Shown here piece by piece: positions 46,201 through 59,484 of a stretch of 64,000 bases of DNA (position 1 is its first letter; every line of letters starts with the position of its first letter). Below the pieces are notes generated by a model that searched no databases, was not told where the DNA came from, and worked only from the letters and a program-made list of their open reading frames with translations. Where the stretch lies: contig VZRR01006730.1 in NCBI GenBank assembly GCA_013398015.1, forward strand, positions 1,260,054-1,324,053, in the 5' to 3' direction. This stretch comes from Oreocharis arfaki. Lineage: Eukaryota; Chordata; Aves; Passeriformes; Paramythiidae. The translations under genes and the position numbers were made by a program.

Positions 46201-47601
46201 TTAATAACTGACCACGTGTATGCTAAATCTATTTCACTGTGAATTGAAACAGGTTCATTTCCATGCTGATTGGTCTGGTATATATTAGTCAATGAGAATT
46301 TTGGCAGTAAGCATGAATGTATATCACTAATTTCTGTGCTTTTAAAATTGAGTGGGAGAATAAGTGTAAGAGCCAGTGGAATAACAGGCTTTTCTCACCT
46401 TTTGGTGCACTCTCTAGAGCCGTTTTTCATTCTCAAGAAAGCACAGTTTAGGATTACACCCGGAAGATACAGATGCACACATCATTGACAGTTATGTGTC
46501 TGGTAAAGGGATAAAATCTGTCGAAATGTCTGAAGAAGCCTCGAGAAGATCAGGATGTGAGCAAGGTAATGGTTGGCTTGATACGAAGGTGGGCCAGTCT
46601 TGTGATTTCCTGGAGGTCTTGTCGTTCTTCTCTTCCTGGGCTGCTCCTTCAGAATTCATTTAACAGACAGACATTATTTTGTCATGACTTCGTGCTGGAT
46701 GGATGCTGGTTCCAGGATGTCCTGTTCCTTTCTGATAAGATGCATCATGTTAATACAGGTGCTCTGCTGTACTGCCTCTGCAGTAAAACAGTCTGGGTTT
46801 TCTCAGTGCAGTGTTCATGGTATTCCCTCTTTGTAGTTTCTGTTGAAGGGTTTCCTTTTGGTAAAGCCACACACAGTGATTGAAAAAAAAGAAGATAATG
46901 TCATTCTTTCCGCATAAGAGTCTGGTATTTTATTTCTGAAATTGCTGTAATTGGCCTTGCTGGCATGCAAATCCACAAGGTAGATTTTAGCTTCTCTCCT
47001 GTAGCAAGTAATTTACTACTGTTAGCTCTTGCCAACAATTTGGTGCTGAAAGTAAGCTTTAAGCCTCTGAAAATACTTCTGTCTCTTACTACTGTCTGAG
47101 AAAGAGTGGTGACCCCTCCTGACAGCAGATCTATGGAGTCCACAAGAACGAGTTAGGGCTAATTCCCTGTTATACAATTTTTTCTCTCCACATTGCCACT
47201 CTTTTGCCTAAGTTTGTTTTAACCAGCTTGAATTCATTTGACAGTTTAGGAGCAAGGCAATAGTGTTGTCTGATTGAAGGGGAGTTGCAAATAAGTTTTC
47301 TAAGCATGCTGCTAGTACAAGGCACAGCAGTGTCCATTGGTCTCTTCATTTATGCAATAACTTCTCCAGCAAGTTCTCTGTTGTTGTTGCCGACTTCCTT
47401 TGTTTCCAACTGATTGCCTCCCTGTCTCTGCTTATACATAGAGTGGTCTTCTGCTCTGTGTCTTTAGATCTCAAAAACCCCCTACATATGTACAAAAAAT
47501 GAAAACAGAAAGCTAAATGCAAAGATATTATTGACACATCTGATTTTTTCATCAAATTTTATCTTCTATTTATCATGTTTTTAGATGTTAGGTTCTCAGA
47601 A

Positions 47602-47650
47602 GCAAAAAAACAAACCAAACCAAACCAAAAACAAAAAAACAAACCCCAAA
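47602..47650. repeat. A/C-rich simple repeat (AAACC units)
   Basis: Repeated CAAAC and CCAAA units with A runs. It is a low-complexity tract, the complement of the G/T tracts elsewhere in the window. Confidence 0.8.
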
Positions 47651-50600
47651 TTTTTTTTCCAGTCTTATTAATCCTGAAACAATAGACAGAAAGGTTTCTA
47701 GGAGGAGTAAATCTTTTCCATAAACAGTAGATCATTTATCCCTAGCACAAACAACGAAAACTAGAAAGCTCATTGAATTCCCCAGAGTAGAACTGCATGA
47801 AAGAGTGCTGAGAGTGCCAGAGTGGAAATACACAGGATTATAATTTGGTTTTCCCCTGTTGGTTTCACAGCTCATCTAAGTTGCTGCTTATTTGTGAGGA
47901 ATCAGCATTAATTTGCATCTGTGGACCTGGACTCTTGAGTGTGCAGGCTGCCTGTCGGAACAACTATATGAAATTTAATCTCAAGACCTTTTTAATCTTA
48001 ACACAAAATTACCTTTACGTTCTGTTAGAGTATTTAGTATTTTTGCATCTCAGGGTTTTCAGATAACCACTTGTGAGCAGTATATGATATGAATGATAGA
48101 ACTCTGAGTATATCCATCTGGAAAGTGTGGGAACATCTGTTTATGCATAAGGCAATACATTGATAAGTCATGTTAATTTATCATTTTCAAGTCATAGGAA
48201 GTACAGAGTGTATCACTGTTTACTGCACAGCAGTATGGCTAGCACATGATTTGTGAAATCACTGCCCATTCTAACTGGGATGTTTTTATTAAAGAACAGT
48301 ATCTATGACCAACAGCATATTTCCATATTTTAGTTGGAAGTCTGTCCCTTATTTATCATGGCACACACTCAATGACTGAGTAATCAAGAATGTGAACTAC
48401 ATTTTACTGTTGGAGACAGATTCAAAGAGTAGTTGATTCACACAAATCACTAAGAAAATAAGAAGTTATTGGACCAAAATGCTCATATTGAGTTCAGTGA
48501 AAACTCTCTGGTCTGGAGTTTTCAAATTCTGTCTGGGGAGGATTTAGTTTTCCGAGTGTGCATCAGAGCAGTGCACTGTACCCATGTTTTCTTATTAGTA
48601 CTGCTTGTCTGAGGAATTTTATGTTGCTGTTGTAATGCCTTCTCAGAATTCCTCATATATGTCAAGATTCTGTTTGTGTATGATGACATAGTAACAGTCT
48701 GCTCCACAATCGGACAAGGATGTTACAAGTTCCATAAACCCTTTTTCTGTCTGTAAACATTATTATTTGTGCTCTGGAATGGATGCCTGTGAGCATCATC
48801 AGATTATCATGTCAATAGTGAAGTTAAGTATCTCTGGCATGCTTGCAATTGCAGGAAATGTTTTTCCAGGAATCGCAATCAGAAGTCGCTTAGATGAGCG
48901 ATCCTTATTTTCAGCAGTAGTACCGTTTAGCGATGTATCTGTTTGCAATGAAAGGCAACAAGCCTTCTATCAAAGACTCCTGCTCTCCATGTTTTCCTGA
49001 GGATGCATTTTCGATTCCAGTCAGGTGTGCTGATGGAAGCATTCCTTACAGTTCTCTTGATGCTGAGACTTCTCAAAAAGGTAGCTGAAGCACTTCTACT
49101 GACAATTTCTTTATAGAGATGAAAAAGTTAGTTCACAGGTAATTCAAATTATCTGAGAGCTTTCTGGGAAAAATGGTGATTTTTTGACTGATGACAAAGT
49201 ATTTGTTTTGTGCTGTAATCTTTTTCAACAGCATCTAGGAAGATTGCTCTTGTATGCGTTTCTGATCTACGCAGGCTACATTCAAGAAAAGGTTAATCTG
49301 AATACCAGGAAAAATATCTACAAAAAGAAATTAGAGATGGAAATAAAGTTGGTTGTTTAACTGCAGCTTCTGATGATAATGAGTGTAGTTTTCTTCATAG
49401 TTTTCTTTGCAAGTTTTGGATCACTCCAAGGATTTACTTTGTGCCAGCGATTAGAGTCTTCTGTCCCACAAAAGGCAGTATCCTTTGGTTTATACTGTAT
49501 TAAAATTTCTAAATTTTTTTCTTTTCAGTTTTCTTCATGCATGTATTGCCTTTCTTTGTCTCCTTGTGATACGTATGTGTTTTTTAAGACTGCAGTAGCT
49601 TGAAGAGACTTTTGGAAGTTTTGGTATCAGAAGGCTGTGAGAAACGTGCAAATACTCTGTGTTTCATCATTACGAAGTTTTCTTTGAATCCTAACCAAAG
49701 CTCCTAAAAATGCTGGTAAATATACACAGCTCAGGTGTCATAATGACTGTAATTTTGACTTGGTTTTGAATTAAGCTGTTCAAATTTTGTCTCTTTGGAG
49801 AGCCTGCAAGTTTTCTAATCTGCACCAGAGAATTTCAAACTAGGTATGAGTGGAGTGCAGTGCTGTGAATGGTCAAGGACAGGACTGCTCAGTGTAATCC
49901 CAACATGTCCAAAAATTTTCACCAGCTTTACTCATTGGCAAGTACAAGAAAATAACACAGACTTCTCTAAATACCTTTTCCAAAATATTTTGATCAATTA
50001 TTCTTCTGGGTATATTTTTTATTTAGTCATTCCTTCCAGAAGTTCTGAAAAAAGGACAGATTTCTTACCTCGTTCATTTATTGTTTGGAATAAAAAGACA
50101 ATTTAATAGGAATAAACAGGTCAAGAAAGAGAAAAGTTAGTTGCCTCTATCTAACAGATTTACCTTTGTAGCATGCTGTTCCCTAATGTATTCCAATTTT
50201 CTCAACTTTCCACTTCGCTTTGTATTTCTTTACACCTCACTAACTCTGTAATGACAAAGAAATAAGAGTAGAGTGTTCCCTTTACACCGTGCTGAAGTGT
50301 ACCTAGGAACTGAAGGGCCTCCATTTTCTGGATCTAGATGCAGGAATGCCTGCCAAGCCCCAGTGGAATGCACATTGTAGCAACCCATTAGGAAAAAATA
50401 AGATACTTTAAGGGTATGTATTTTTTAATTATTAGGAGTTTAATATTGAGATAATTGTGCATCTGCTCTTCTCTCAATAGTTATCTTACGTATTTATTCA
50501 GCTCTTCAGTGTGCAGTGTCATGGATGTTTTAGTTATCAGCCACTACACTCTTGGACTGTAATAGCTCTTTTTGAAGGTTTAGGGCAAGAAAACTGGATC

Positions 50601-51296
50601 AGTTCTCTGCCAGTTCTTTCCCTTACAGCTTTGTTTAAGAGATGGAGTAATTAGCAGTGCTTTTCCCCAAATACATCATTCCCAAATTCATAGTGATATT
50701 TTTCTGGTTTGGCCATCACTCACTTAAGATTATTTATCCATGTTCTAGAATGTGTGTATGTATCATTCTCTCTATGTTATATTTAGACTTTGTATTTTGA
50801 GAGAATATTGATAGGATTTTTTTCCTTTATTGTCCAGGTATTTAAAAACAATGGTGACCACTCTAGATGTGCAGATAGCAGTGTAAATAATGAATGTTTT
50901 TTACCATTTAGCCCCAATCCTTTTGGTTCCAAGACCCCTATAGTTTTATATTTTGATCTTACCAGAACTGGAGCCTGCTCAATTATTTTCTTGAAACCAG
51001 TGTAAGTTTTCCTTCTTCATTAAATTAGATATAATGCCATCATGAGGCCCTGAAGAGACCTGAACTGCAGGTCTCAAGATTTTGAACTAGATACAAAGTT
51101 TAGCTCAGGGTAATTGCAGTGGTTCTAGCACTTCTGCAAAGCCTTGTCTCCATTAGCACCAGCCACACACCATCTGTAGCTATTGCAGTGTGGTAATATC
51201 GCTGAGAGAAGTTACAAAAGTCCTCTTCTGGCTCAGCAGAATTAAAGGATGCAAATTAGTGAAACCCAGACAGTTACCCCTTTGAGAATTTATTCT

Positions 51297-52303
51297 CTTG
51301 GAAGTCAAAATTAATTTAATCTTTACCCAAGTTTAAGAGAACAAAATATTACTGTTTTCTGAGTGTGGTCATGTACATTTTATCTNATCGCTTGGAAGTC
51401 AAAATTAGTTTAATCTTTACCTAAGTTTAGGAGACAGGTACTAAACACAATTCAGCTAGCAGTTTGCTGTGTTGTACAATAAAACCCTCACATCCAGAAC
51501 TGTTCCACGTATTCTTGGGGTTAGAGAAGAAATCCCAGAAATTTGTTTTCCAAATGGTTCTATCAATAGCCTGTGCATACATAATGCTAGAATTATAGTC
51601 TCTTGGTGGAGACTGCACATAGACAATGTGGTATCTGAAATGGTAGTTGAAATATAGCAGTATGTTTCATATATTATCCAAGAGCCTTGGATTTTGGCAT
51701 GTATGAAGAGGTTAATAAAAATCTAGTGTTCAGCACCCTCACTCCAGACAGGGAAGATAGGAACAGGAGCTGATTTGTCCCTGTAGGTATGGTTGTAACC
51801 ATCTACTGCAGCTTGCTAATTTCTTTACTGAAGTTATAAAAATCTGTCTCATATTCAGGTTGATTCACCTCTTTTCCATTATCATTTATTCAACTGCGTT
51901 TTCATTTGTGTGTACTATGGTTTTCTCTTTATTTCTCAATTTTCAGGAGCCTTGTTGACTCCAGAAGTTGACACTGATAAGGCTGTAATGGCTGGGAAAT
52001 GTGACTAATTTGAGCATATATATTCTGAACAATGCTAATGGTCCTGAGCGTTACTCATGAAAATGTCACCAGGTGGTGATCTCTGTTTGCAACTGCCCTG
52101 ACATCATTTAGATTAAGCCAGTGGCAGGACCAACTCAGCTTCCAGCCTACTAGTGTGTGATACAAGCCTTAAAATATGTGAAACGTAAGAACCTCATGTT
52201 TGAGGTCATACTGTGTCACCATTTATTAACAGTAATCGTTTAATAAGTTTTTTGTTAAACAAAATATTACTGTATTCTAAGTGTGGTCATGTACATTTTA
52301 TCT
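51297..52303. repeat. Interleaved duplicated blocks A-B-n-A'-spacer-B'
   Basis: Block A (51297-51340, starting CTTGGAAGTCAAAATTA) recurs as A' at 51391-51434 with about three differences. Block B (51341-51385, starting ACAAAATATTACTG) recurs as B' at 52259-52303 with about two differences. A and B abut, while A' and B' are separated by about 824 bases, and a single N lies at 51386 between B and A'. This looks like one junction present twice, once without and once with an 824-base segment. Whether it is biological or an assembly artefact is open. Confidence 0.85.
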
Positions 52304-54559
52304 ATTTTCAATCCAAATAATTGATAATTTCTTGTAAAAACGAGGTAGAATTTATATACTAGGAGTAAGAATGGGCAACATATATTGAATTGCACGTGCC
52401 AAGTAAAAAAAAGCACGAGCACTTAAACTGTTCTAATATGCTTGGATCCTGATTTTATAGGAAATGAAATGTGTCAGAGACAAAGAGGAGGAGGAATTCT
52501 GAATTCTGAAGATTAATGATAGTGCACTCTCTTTCAGATTTTAAAAAACCCTTATAATTGGTCTTGATCCTTGTTTTGAAATGGCTTCAAGTGGTTCAAA
52601 TCACTTAGTTTGAAAGAGAACTTAAGTTTAGGTTTCAGTTTCCAAGAGTTGTGAGCCGATTTTTGTATTATTACGTTTTCCCTTTTTCACTAAAGGCACA
52701 GATACTCATTCCCATTTCAGCACATACTAACCCCTGTTGGAGAATGATTCCCCACAGCATCACAGCTCAGAGAAGCAGGTGTTTGACTAATGTTCAGTGA
52801 GGATGAAAACATTTCATGACAGATGTTCAGAGAAAAAGAAAACATAACCATTATTGCTGGGTAATTATAAATTAATTGAATTTTGATTTAATAGTGCCTT
52901 AGTCCATAACTGCTGGAAGATGGTAAAGCTGTAGGAAAAGTCCTGTTCACTATGTATATCCATTTCTCAGTGGTCTGTTGCCAGTACTCTACTGGACTGA
53001 AGTCAGATATACTTCAGATAGTTTTAATACACCAGGGAGGGTAACAGCAGCTAACCACAGTAAAGTGAAAGTCATCATAGCCTAATTACACCTCCATCCA
53101 GTGTAACTCTGGATTAAAAACACCTACACAACACTGAAGTCCTAATTGTAGATGCACTTGAAAAAATTACTGTTAAGATGGCCAGCAGGAACTTGCTAGT
53201 TTCTCTTTTGAGAATTTGTCTTGAAGACAAAGTTTTATGTAAGATTCTCTTTCTTTTTAAACTCTTAATGGCTATCAAGCCTAGTAAAAGCAATTTGAAC
53301 CATCCAAATATGGCTACCTAGTAGTGCTGAAATACTAATTAAAGATACTTATCATCTGGAATGGGGAACCTTATTGAAGTCAGTTCACAATTTCTGCTGA
53401 CAAGCTATTATATTCTAGAAATGATAGGTTAATTAACATATGGTAGCCATGGAGGAGGTACTGTTTGCTTTGTTTGTCCTTGAAAGAAAAATGACATCTT
53501 AGCTGATGAGTTTAGCAAGCAGCGTTGTGTCTTGTGAAGAGATCTGAAGTCGATGTGCTCTTTGAAGAATGGAAAGTTTCTCAAGTCAGTTTACTTGTGA
53601 CAACTGTCTCTCTAGAAAATAAATTCTGAGGGAGGACTCAAGGATATTTAATGGATGTTTTATTTTTAATTGAATGGACTCTTTCTCTATGTTCGTGCTT
53701 CATTCTTCTGTTACTCTTCCAAGGATAAGGTGGTATAGATAAAAAGTTTTCTTTTTGTTTGCTACCTGTCATTTATGACCTGTTATGCCTTGATGGTGGA
53801 TCCTTGTAAGATAAACTTTTCAGCATGCTCCATTATACCTGTTTCTAATTGTTTGGATGCTCACTATTTGAATAATATGATTATTTGGAGAACATTCTGA
53901 GAAAACAATTTCTGCTGCAAGACAGAAAACCATAACAGAAAGAATAATTTTGTGATGGGTTTTTTGCCTTAGGCAAAATCTGTTTTCCACTTTGCCACAG
54001 AAGGGTCCTGAGTTCTGACATGCTCTTTGTTTTCCCCAAGTTTTTAATTACTCATCTAATTTTTATTTAAGTCATATAGCTCTTCTGCAGAGCACTGCTA
54101 TGTTACATTCCTGAAAAATTTTTCTTTTAGTGATACTCCTCTCCATAGCATAAGTGGGGAGCTCACTGAGGTAACATAATTTGAGCATGATAATTCTCTC
54201 TGCACTATTAAACACTGAGGATTTAATTCCTGATCATAACCTCAGTCCAGAAGAAATGAAAGTGCTAATCAATTTTCCTCCCTTAGTCTCATCCACGCAA
54301 ATGGTATTGCAGTGACTGTGTTCCAGAAGGTTCACTGAGGCTATGTTGCAGTTTCTGATCGTTGTACTCGTAATTCAGATTGATCTGGCACAAAGCAGGA
54401 TTAGCAAAGTCCCCATCCAAGGTTAATTCAGGCACCTACTGTGAGTACTGATATCTTCAGTCATCTTTGACAGGATCAACAAAGCCACACCCTCTTGCAT
54501 ATGAAATGGAAATGTGTTGAGTGGGTATCTCTCACTGGTCTCTTTAAGACCTGTGGGAA
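52304..54559. other. Intergenic, nothing recognised
   Basis: AT-rich unique sequence between the duplicated block and the CR1 fragment. There are no open frames of interest and no repeats that I could name. Confidence 0.7.
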
Positions 54560-55765
54560 AGTTTGGGGCAAGGAAGACTTACCCTTGGTGGAGGAGAGTT
54601 AGTTTAGGGAAGATTTAAACAAACTGTGCATACATAAGTCCACGAGCAGACCTGACAGCAAGCACTGATGGAATTGGCTGATACCATTGCAGGGTCACTC
54701 TTAATTGGTTTTGAGCAGTCATTGTGTTTGGGGGAGATTGCTAAGAGCTAGAAGAAGGCAAATGTCATTCTTATTCTCAAGGAAGAGGATCTTGGGAGCT
54801 ACAAACTGGCCACCCTTGCCTCAGTCTCTGGGAATCCATGGAGCTGATAACCAGGGAAACAATTTCTAAACATATTATAGACAAGGTGATTGGAGTAGTT
54901 GGCATGCACTTACGAAAGGAATTTGTTGCTCGCTCAACCTGACAGCCTGCAAGGTTGGCTGGCTCAGTGGATGAGGGGAGAGATGCGAACATTTTTTATC
55001 TTGACCTTAGTGAGGCTTTTGACAGAGTCTGAAATGCATCCTCAAGTCAAACTTACTTTGTAGGTTGTGACTAGAGAAGTGGAAAGTGGGGTGGAGTGAA
55101 AATTATCTGTACTGCTGGCTCAAAGGTTTTTCATCAGCAGCACGAAGTCCAGTCCAGCCGGAGTCCAGTCACTGGTGGTGTACCCTAGAGCTGACAGGAC
55201 CAATGTTGTTTAGCATCTTCTTGGAAGACTTGGATGATGGGGGCAGAGTGCACCTCAGTTTTACACCCTGATATTCAAAGGGACCCCAACAGGCCAGAGA
55301 ATGGGCTGATAGGAATCTGGTGGAGTTCGACAAAGGGAAGTGCCGAGTTCTGCATCTGGGGAGGAACAGCCCCGTGAACTAGAGCAGGACTGGAGACCAA
55401 CTGGCTGAAGAAGAGCTTGGCAAAAAAAGACCAAGGGGTCCTGCTGGATGATAAACTGAATGAATCAGCAACAAATGTTAATGTTTGTCTTAGGCTGCAT
55501 CAGGAAAGCATTCCCAGCAAGTCAGGAAAAGTGATTATTCCCGTATAATCAGCACTGGTGAGGGCACATCTGAAGTGCTGTATTCAGTTCTGAGCTCAAC
55601 AGTACGAGAAAAAGGTGGGCTTGAAATGAGTCCAGGGAAGGGCTACGAAGAAGGTTAGGGGATTGAAAAATCTGCCATGCTGAATGAGCTGGGATTGTTC
55701 ATCCTGGGGAAGACTTGGCGGGGAAGAAATTTATCAGATATTTTAAAGCAAAAAGAGTATCCTCC
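54560..55765 (+). mobile_element. CR1 LINE, decayed internal ORF2 (reverse transcriptase) fragment
   Basis: About 1.2 kb recognisable as the reverse-transcriptase part of CR1 ORF2 in sense orientation. Blocks in order include CTAAACAAACT-type sequence, GGCAAATGTCATTCTTATTC, CCTTGCCTCAGTCTCTGGGA, the GTGGATGAGGGGAGAG region, CTTGACCTTAGTGAGGCTTT, TTCTGCATCTGGGGAGGAAC, CCAAGGGGTCCTGCTGGATG and CATCCTGGGGAAGACTTGG. All frames are broken by stops and indels, so it is an old pseudogene of the element and encodes nothing functional. The fragment ends before the CR1 3' untranslated tail, and I see no tail after 55770. Confidence 0.85.
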
Positions 55766-58186
55766 TTAACCAAGGACATGCACTGAGGCATGCCTGTGCA
55801 GGTATAAGCAAGACCTTAACAATCTGAAAGGTCTTTCAAAAATAGGCTGAAAAAGTTGCTGAATCATCATAGCACATCTGTTGAGAGCGATGTTAGTGGT
55901 GGCTTCTCCTGCTCTGTAAGCACAGCAGCTCATTGTAAGCCCTTGTGTTTCAGAAAAAAGGTCATTTAGGAGATCTACCTTGCTTTTAAAGCTCTTTTTG
56001 ATGGCAGCCAGCCTAGAAGAAATTGTTACTGATGAAGACCTGCATAACACAGTCCCCAATGATGAAAAGTCATCAGGTAGTAAAAATTATGGTCTGTATC
56101 CATGGTCTTGGAAAGGCATCGGCCAACCAAAGAAATTGTATATAGCCAGATCACACTTTAGCTTGATCACACATTAACTGTAGATATTTCCACATTTGGT
56201 TGCTTCTGAGTTTAGCTGAACGATGCAGCTGATGAGCATGCAGGGGGTGTGCAGTGCTTTTTATGCTTACTGATACTCCTGACCACAGGGGTATTGCCCT
56301 AAATTTCCTTGTGTACTGAACATAATGCATTTGAGAGAAGAGATTTAAGCAGTTCTGACATTCCTTGTTGCATATTTTTTTGCTTCCCTGAGCCAGAAAT
56401 GCTAAATTCTTGGATCATTATCTAAAGCTACTGTCTACATAGACTCGTGGAGCTGCTTCTTTCCTTCCACTTCACGAACTTTTCGTCTTCAATGGTATTA
56501 ACATACGCACTCATCTCGCTGTTTGAGTCAGAGTCAATGTTCCAGCACTAACTATCTTCTTCCTGTCTGGTCTCAGCTAAAACTTAAACTGATCATGTAA
56601 AAAGAAACAGAGAGCTCTTTAGCAAGCATTTCAGAGTTTAAGGAATTGTCATTTGAACTACCATTTGGAATTTAATTTGAAAAACTTCCAGTGGGCTTGT
56701 TTTTTCCTCTAATCAGAATCAGAGCAATTGCTATTTTCTATGGATAACTAAAGGATCAACATATTAATAAATGGTGATAATGGCATTTTGTGAGATTACT
56801 GAGGGGAAAAGGGAAGGCTTTGTGTGATATCCATGTCAGCTCAGAGAGCTCGCTGAGTATAGGTTCTTAAAAGATCATTTTGCCCTTGTAGGAACACCTA
56901 GAAGCTTGGCTTAGGATTCGGTATGCACATGCAACAAAAATATATCAATCCTTTCAAAGATTTTAGCTCATTCAAAGAAACCTCAAATAAATTTCATCAA
57001 TAAGTATGAATTAACAGTTTCAGAACAGAGATAATTTTGTTGGACAGTTATAAAACCAAAAGCTTATTTATTACACTACATTGAAAAGCCTGAGTTCTTC
57101 TTACCTGTATTGTATGCTAGAAGTTGAAAAGGTACATATTTTGATAAGACCTCTAAAGGACTTTCAATTTTTTTGGCTGCGAGGCAAAAATAGACCTCAT
57201 TAGGCAGAAAGTAAAAATGAACAGTGAACTACTAATGTAGTTATGAAAGAAACAAAATAAGAAATGTGGAATAATTATTTGGAGCACTGATAATGAAACA
57301 TCTCTTTAAATTGCCTAGCATTTTCCATTATGTTAGATTTTTGTAGTGCGTTAGGTTTTTTCCCTCAAAACTTAATACCTTGTTATTTTCACCAACCTTC
57401 AAAGTTTTCCAGGCTCAAAGACCTGCATCAGGAGACAGGTCTTTTGTAAATACTTCAAAATTCTCATTGAATTATAAAATGTTACAAATTACTACTTCCC
57501 TTACTTCATTTGCATTTCAGAAAGAGATTTTTGTAGGTTGCCAAAATGACTCAATATAAAGGCTACAAGTCCACACTGCTGCTGTGATGTGATAATAAAC
57601 TATTATTGCAAACTTCTGCAAGTAATTAGATAAAAAAAAATCAAGGTCTTAAATTTAGTCAGTGTAAATAGTAAGTGCAGTATTTGGAACTTTTTAAGAA
57701 GTAAACACAGCCATGTATATGGTAATAATTTGATGCTTCTTATTTTGAAATGTGTTCAATGAGAAACTTGCATGAAAATAGACAATTTTTTTTTCTGTTA
57801 ACCCGCAGCTGCAAAATATAGAAGACTGAGAGCTTGGCTGCTAAGGGTGGAGGATTCTCAGAAGGTTGGTGTTGTCACTGGGAGGGAGCAGTGTGTGATG
57901 ATGCCTGACACCCTAATCTTCAATTCAGTCGCTGATATCAGTGTTTATGAAATAAAGAATGCAAGCAAAGCAGTGGGAAAAACCAGTCAGGGTTCCCATA
58001 TTTACTTACTGGATGATATTTGGCACCCTAGTAATGAAAGGTACTGGTGAAACGCCCGATGGAGTCTCAGCAGAGCAAACATACATATGGAGAGGCTTGG
58101 TGTAATACACTGTCTGCGCTAATTAAGGCAAATTTACATTTACCTCTAATTTTGACACAGTTGCTGTGAAGGCTGAATAATTGATG

Positions 58187-58238
58187 CATAAATTCTTTCT
58201 GTTATGCAGCTCAGAATGTGAATGATAAAGAATTTATG
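58187..58238. repeat. Perfect 12-bp inverted repeat with 28-base spacer
   Basis: CATAAATTCTTT at 58187-58198 pairs exactly with AAAGAATTTATG at 58227-58238. The spacer contains TTATGCAG and AATGTGAATGAT. The left arm overlaps ATGCATAAAT, similar to a POU octamer half-site. Function is unknown. Confidence 0.88.
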
Positions 58239-59404
58239 ACAATGGCCTGAAAATATATTACCACATTTTCTTATTCAGCTTTCAGTCTCTGTTGTGAACT
58301 TTGGAGGAAATAGGGCCCTAAAAATAGACAATGTTTGAGGGGACAAATGTGGGGGTATTTTAAGTTTTGTTAATAATGCATAATGCATAATGTAAATAAC
58401 AGCAAATTATGAAAAAAATGCATACTGTGCTGACACTGATTGGGTAATCATTTGGAATGCACTTTGGTGAGAAGCAAAATCACGAGCTGCAGAAATGCCA
58501 ATGATGCACATTTTCCTCCTTTTCTGGGGACTGTATGTTTTCTGCATTTATTCTGAAATGTACAGAAGGTATGACATGATTACATTTGCAAGTAGGTAAA
58601 TGGAATAAGCCCTCTTCCTGATGCAGTTAGTAATTTAAAGCAAGAAAGTTGTCTGGTTAGTCAAGGAGATGTGCAATTAGGCCTTGCACATGCTGAACAC
58701 AGCTGCACTTAGCTGGGTTGTTCTGCTCTCTACAGCTTGATCAGGCGTAACTGAACCAACTCTGAGCCGTACAGGAAAGGAACTGGACAGCAGGGGGGCT
58801 GCAGATGCAAAGAATGCAGGATACCCTAGTGACCTAAGAATTTGCACAGATCATTAAGTGGGATTTTAGTCATACAATTTATATCGGATTTTTTTTTTTT
58901 ATTCTCAGTGACAGCAAGGGCCAGTTGTTTCAGGGTTTTATTTGTTCTTGTTTATTAATGCACTGATGTTAATACAGAGCTGTCCATGATTAACTTGTCT
59001 GCCTCTGAGAATCATCAAGTCATTTTTTACAACTGACTTACAAGTTCTGTAATAATCCTGTTACTTGGACAGTGTGTCCGTGGAGTAAAGCTGTGCGTTC
59101 AGATGAAGAAAGTAGGGTATGTATGTCATTCTCTAGGTCCATTTTCAGAGTGTCTGGGAAAATGATCTATAAATTTGAGTCAGAAAACAAGTATATGCAT
59201 TACTAGGGCTGCACAGATCTGTGATTTGCAGCTCAAGAGGAATAAACACATGGACTGTAGTAGCTTTGTAGCTCAAAATGTATTTATGTGCCATAAAGGT
59301 TTCACAAGTTCTGCCTGTGCTTGATTCTAGCTTGCTGTGTCACATAATTAAATTTTCTAAGTCTGTTCTTTTCAAGAAAGTAATCTACTTGCATTGTTCA
59401 TGTC

Positions 59405-59484
59405 AAAAAACAAACCTAAACAAAACCAACCAACCAACCAAAAAAAAAAAACCCAAAACCCACCAAAACCCTGAAAACCAACCC
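59405..59484. repeat. A/C-rich simple repeat (CCAA units with a poly-A run)
   Basis: Contains CCAACCAACCAACC, a run of 12 A and several AAACCC units. The 3' end of the 70-codon open frame at 59278-59490 is only this tract. Confidence 0.85.

Larger units (their letters stand above)
39681..51296. other. Intergenic sequence downstream of FUT8, no gene recognised
   Basis: About 11.6 kb of mostly unique AT-rich DNA. It has a TA repeat at about 40270-40285 and an A/C-rich tract at about 47602-47650. The longest open frame of the whole window (44814-45362, 182 codons, +) lies here but shows no recognised domain. Stretches such as 44800-45360 and 46500-46900 are less AT-rich and could be conserved non-coding elements; this is a guess from composition only. 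Confidence 0.7.

Noticed and set aside
54777..55271. Short frames on both strands in 54.8-55.3 kb
   Set aside because: All fall inside the broken CR1 reverse-transcriptase fragment.
57847..58050. 67-codon + frame with protein-like composition
   Set aside because: No family recognised and short; the surrounding motif-rich sequence fits a non-coding element better. Kept only as part of the suspected regulatory stretch.
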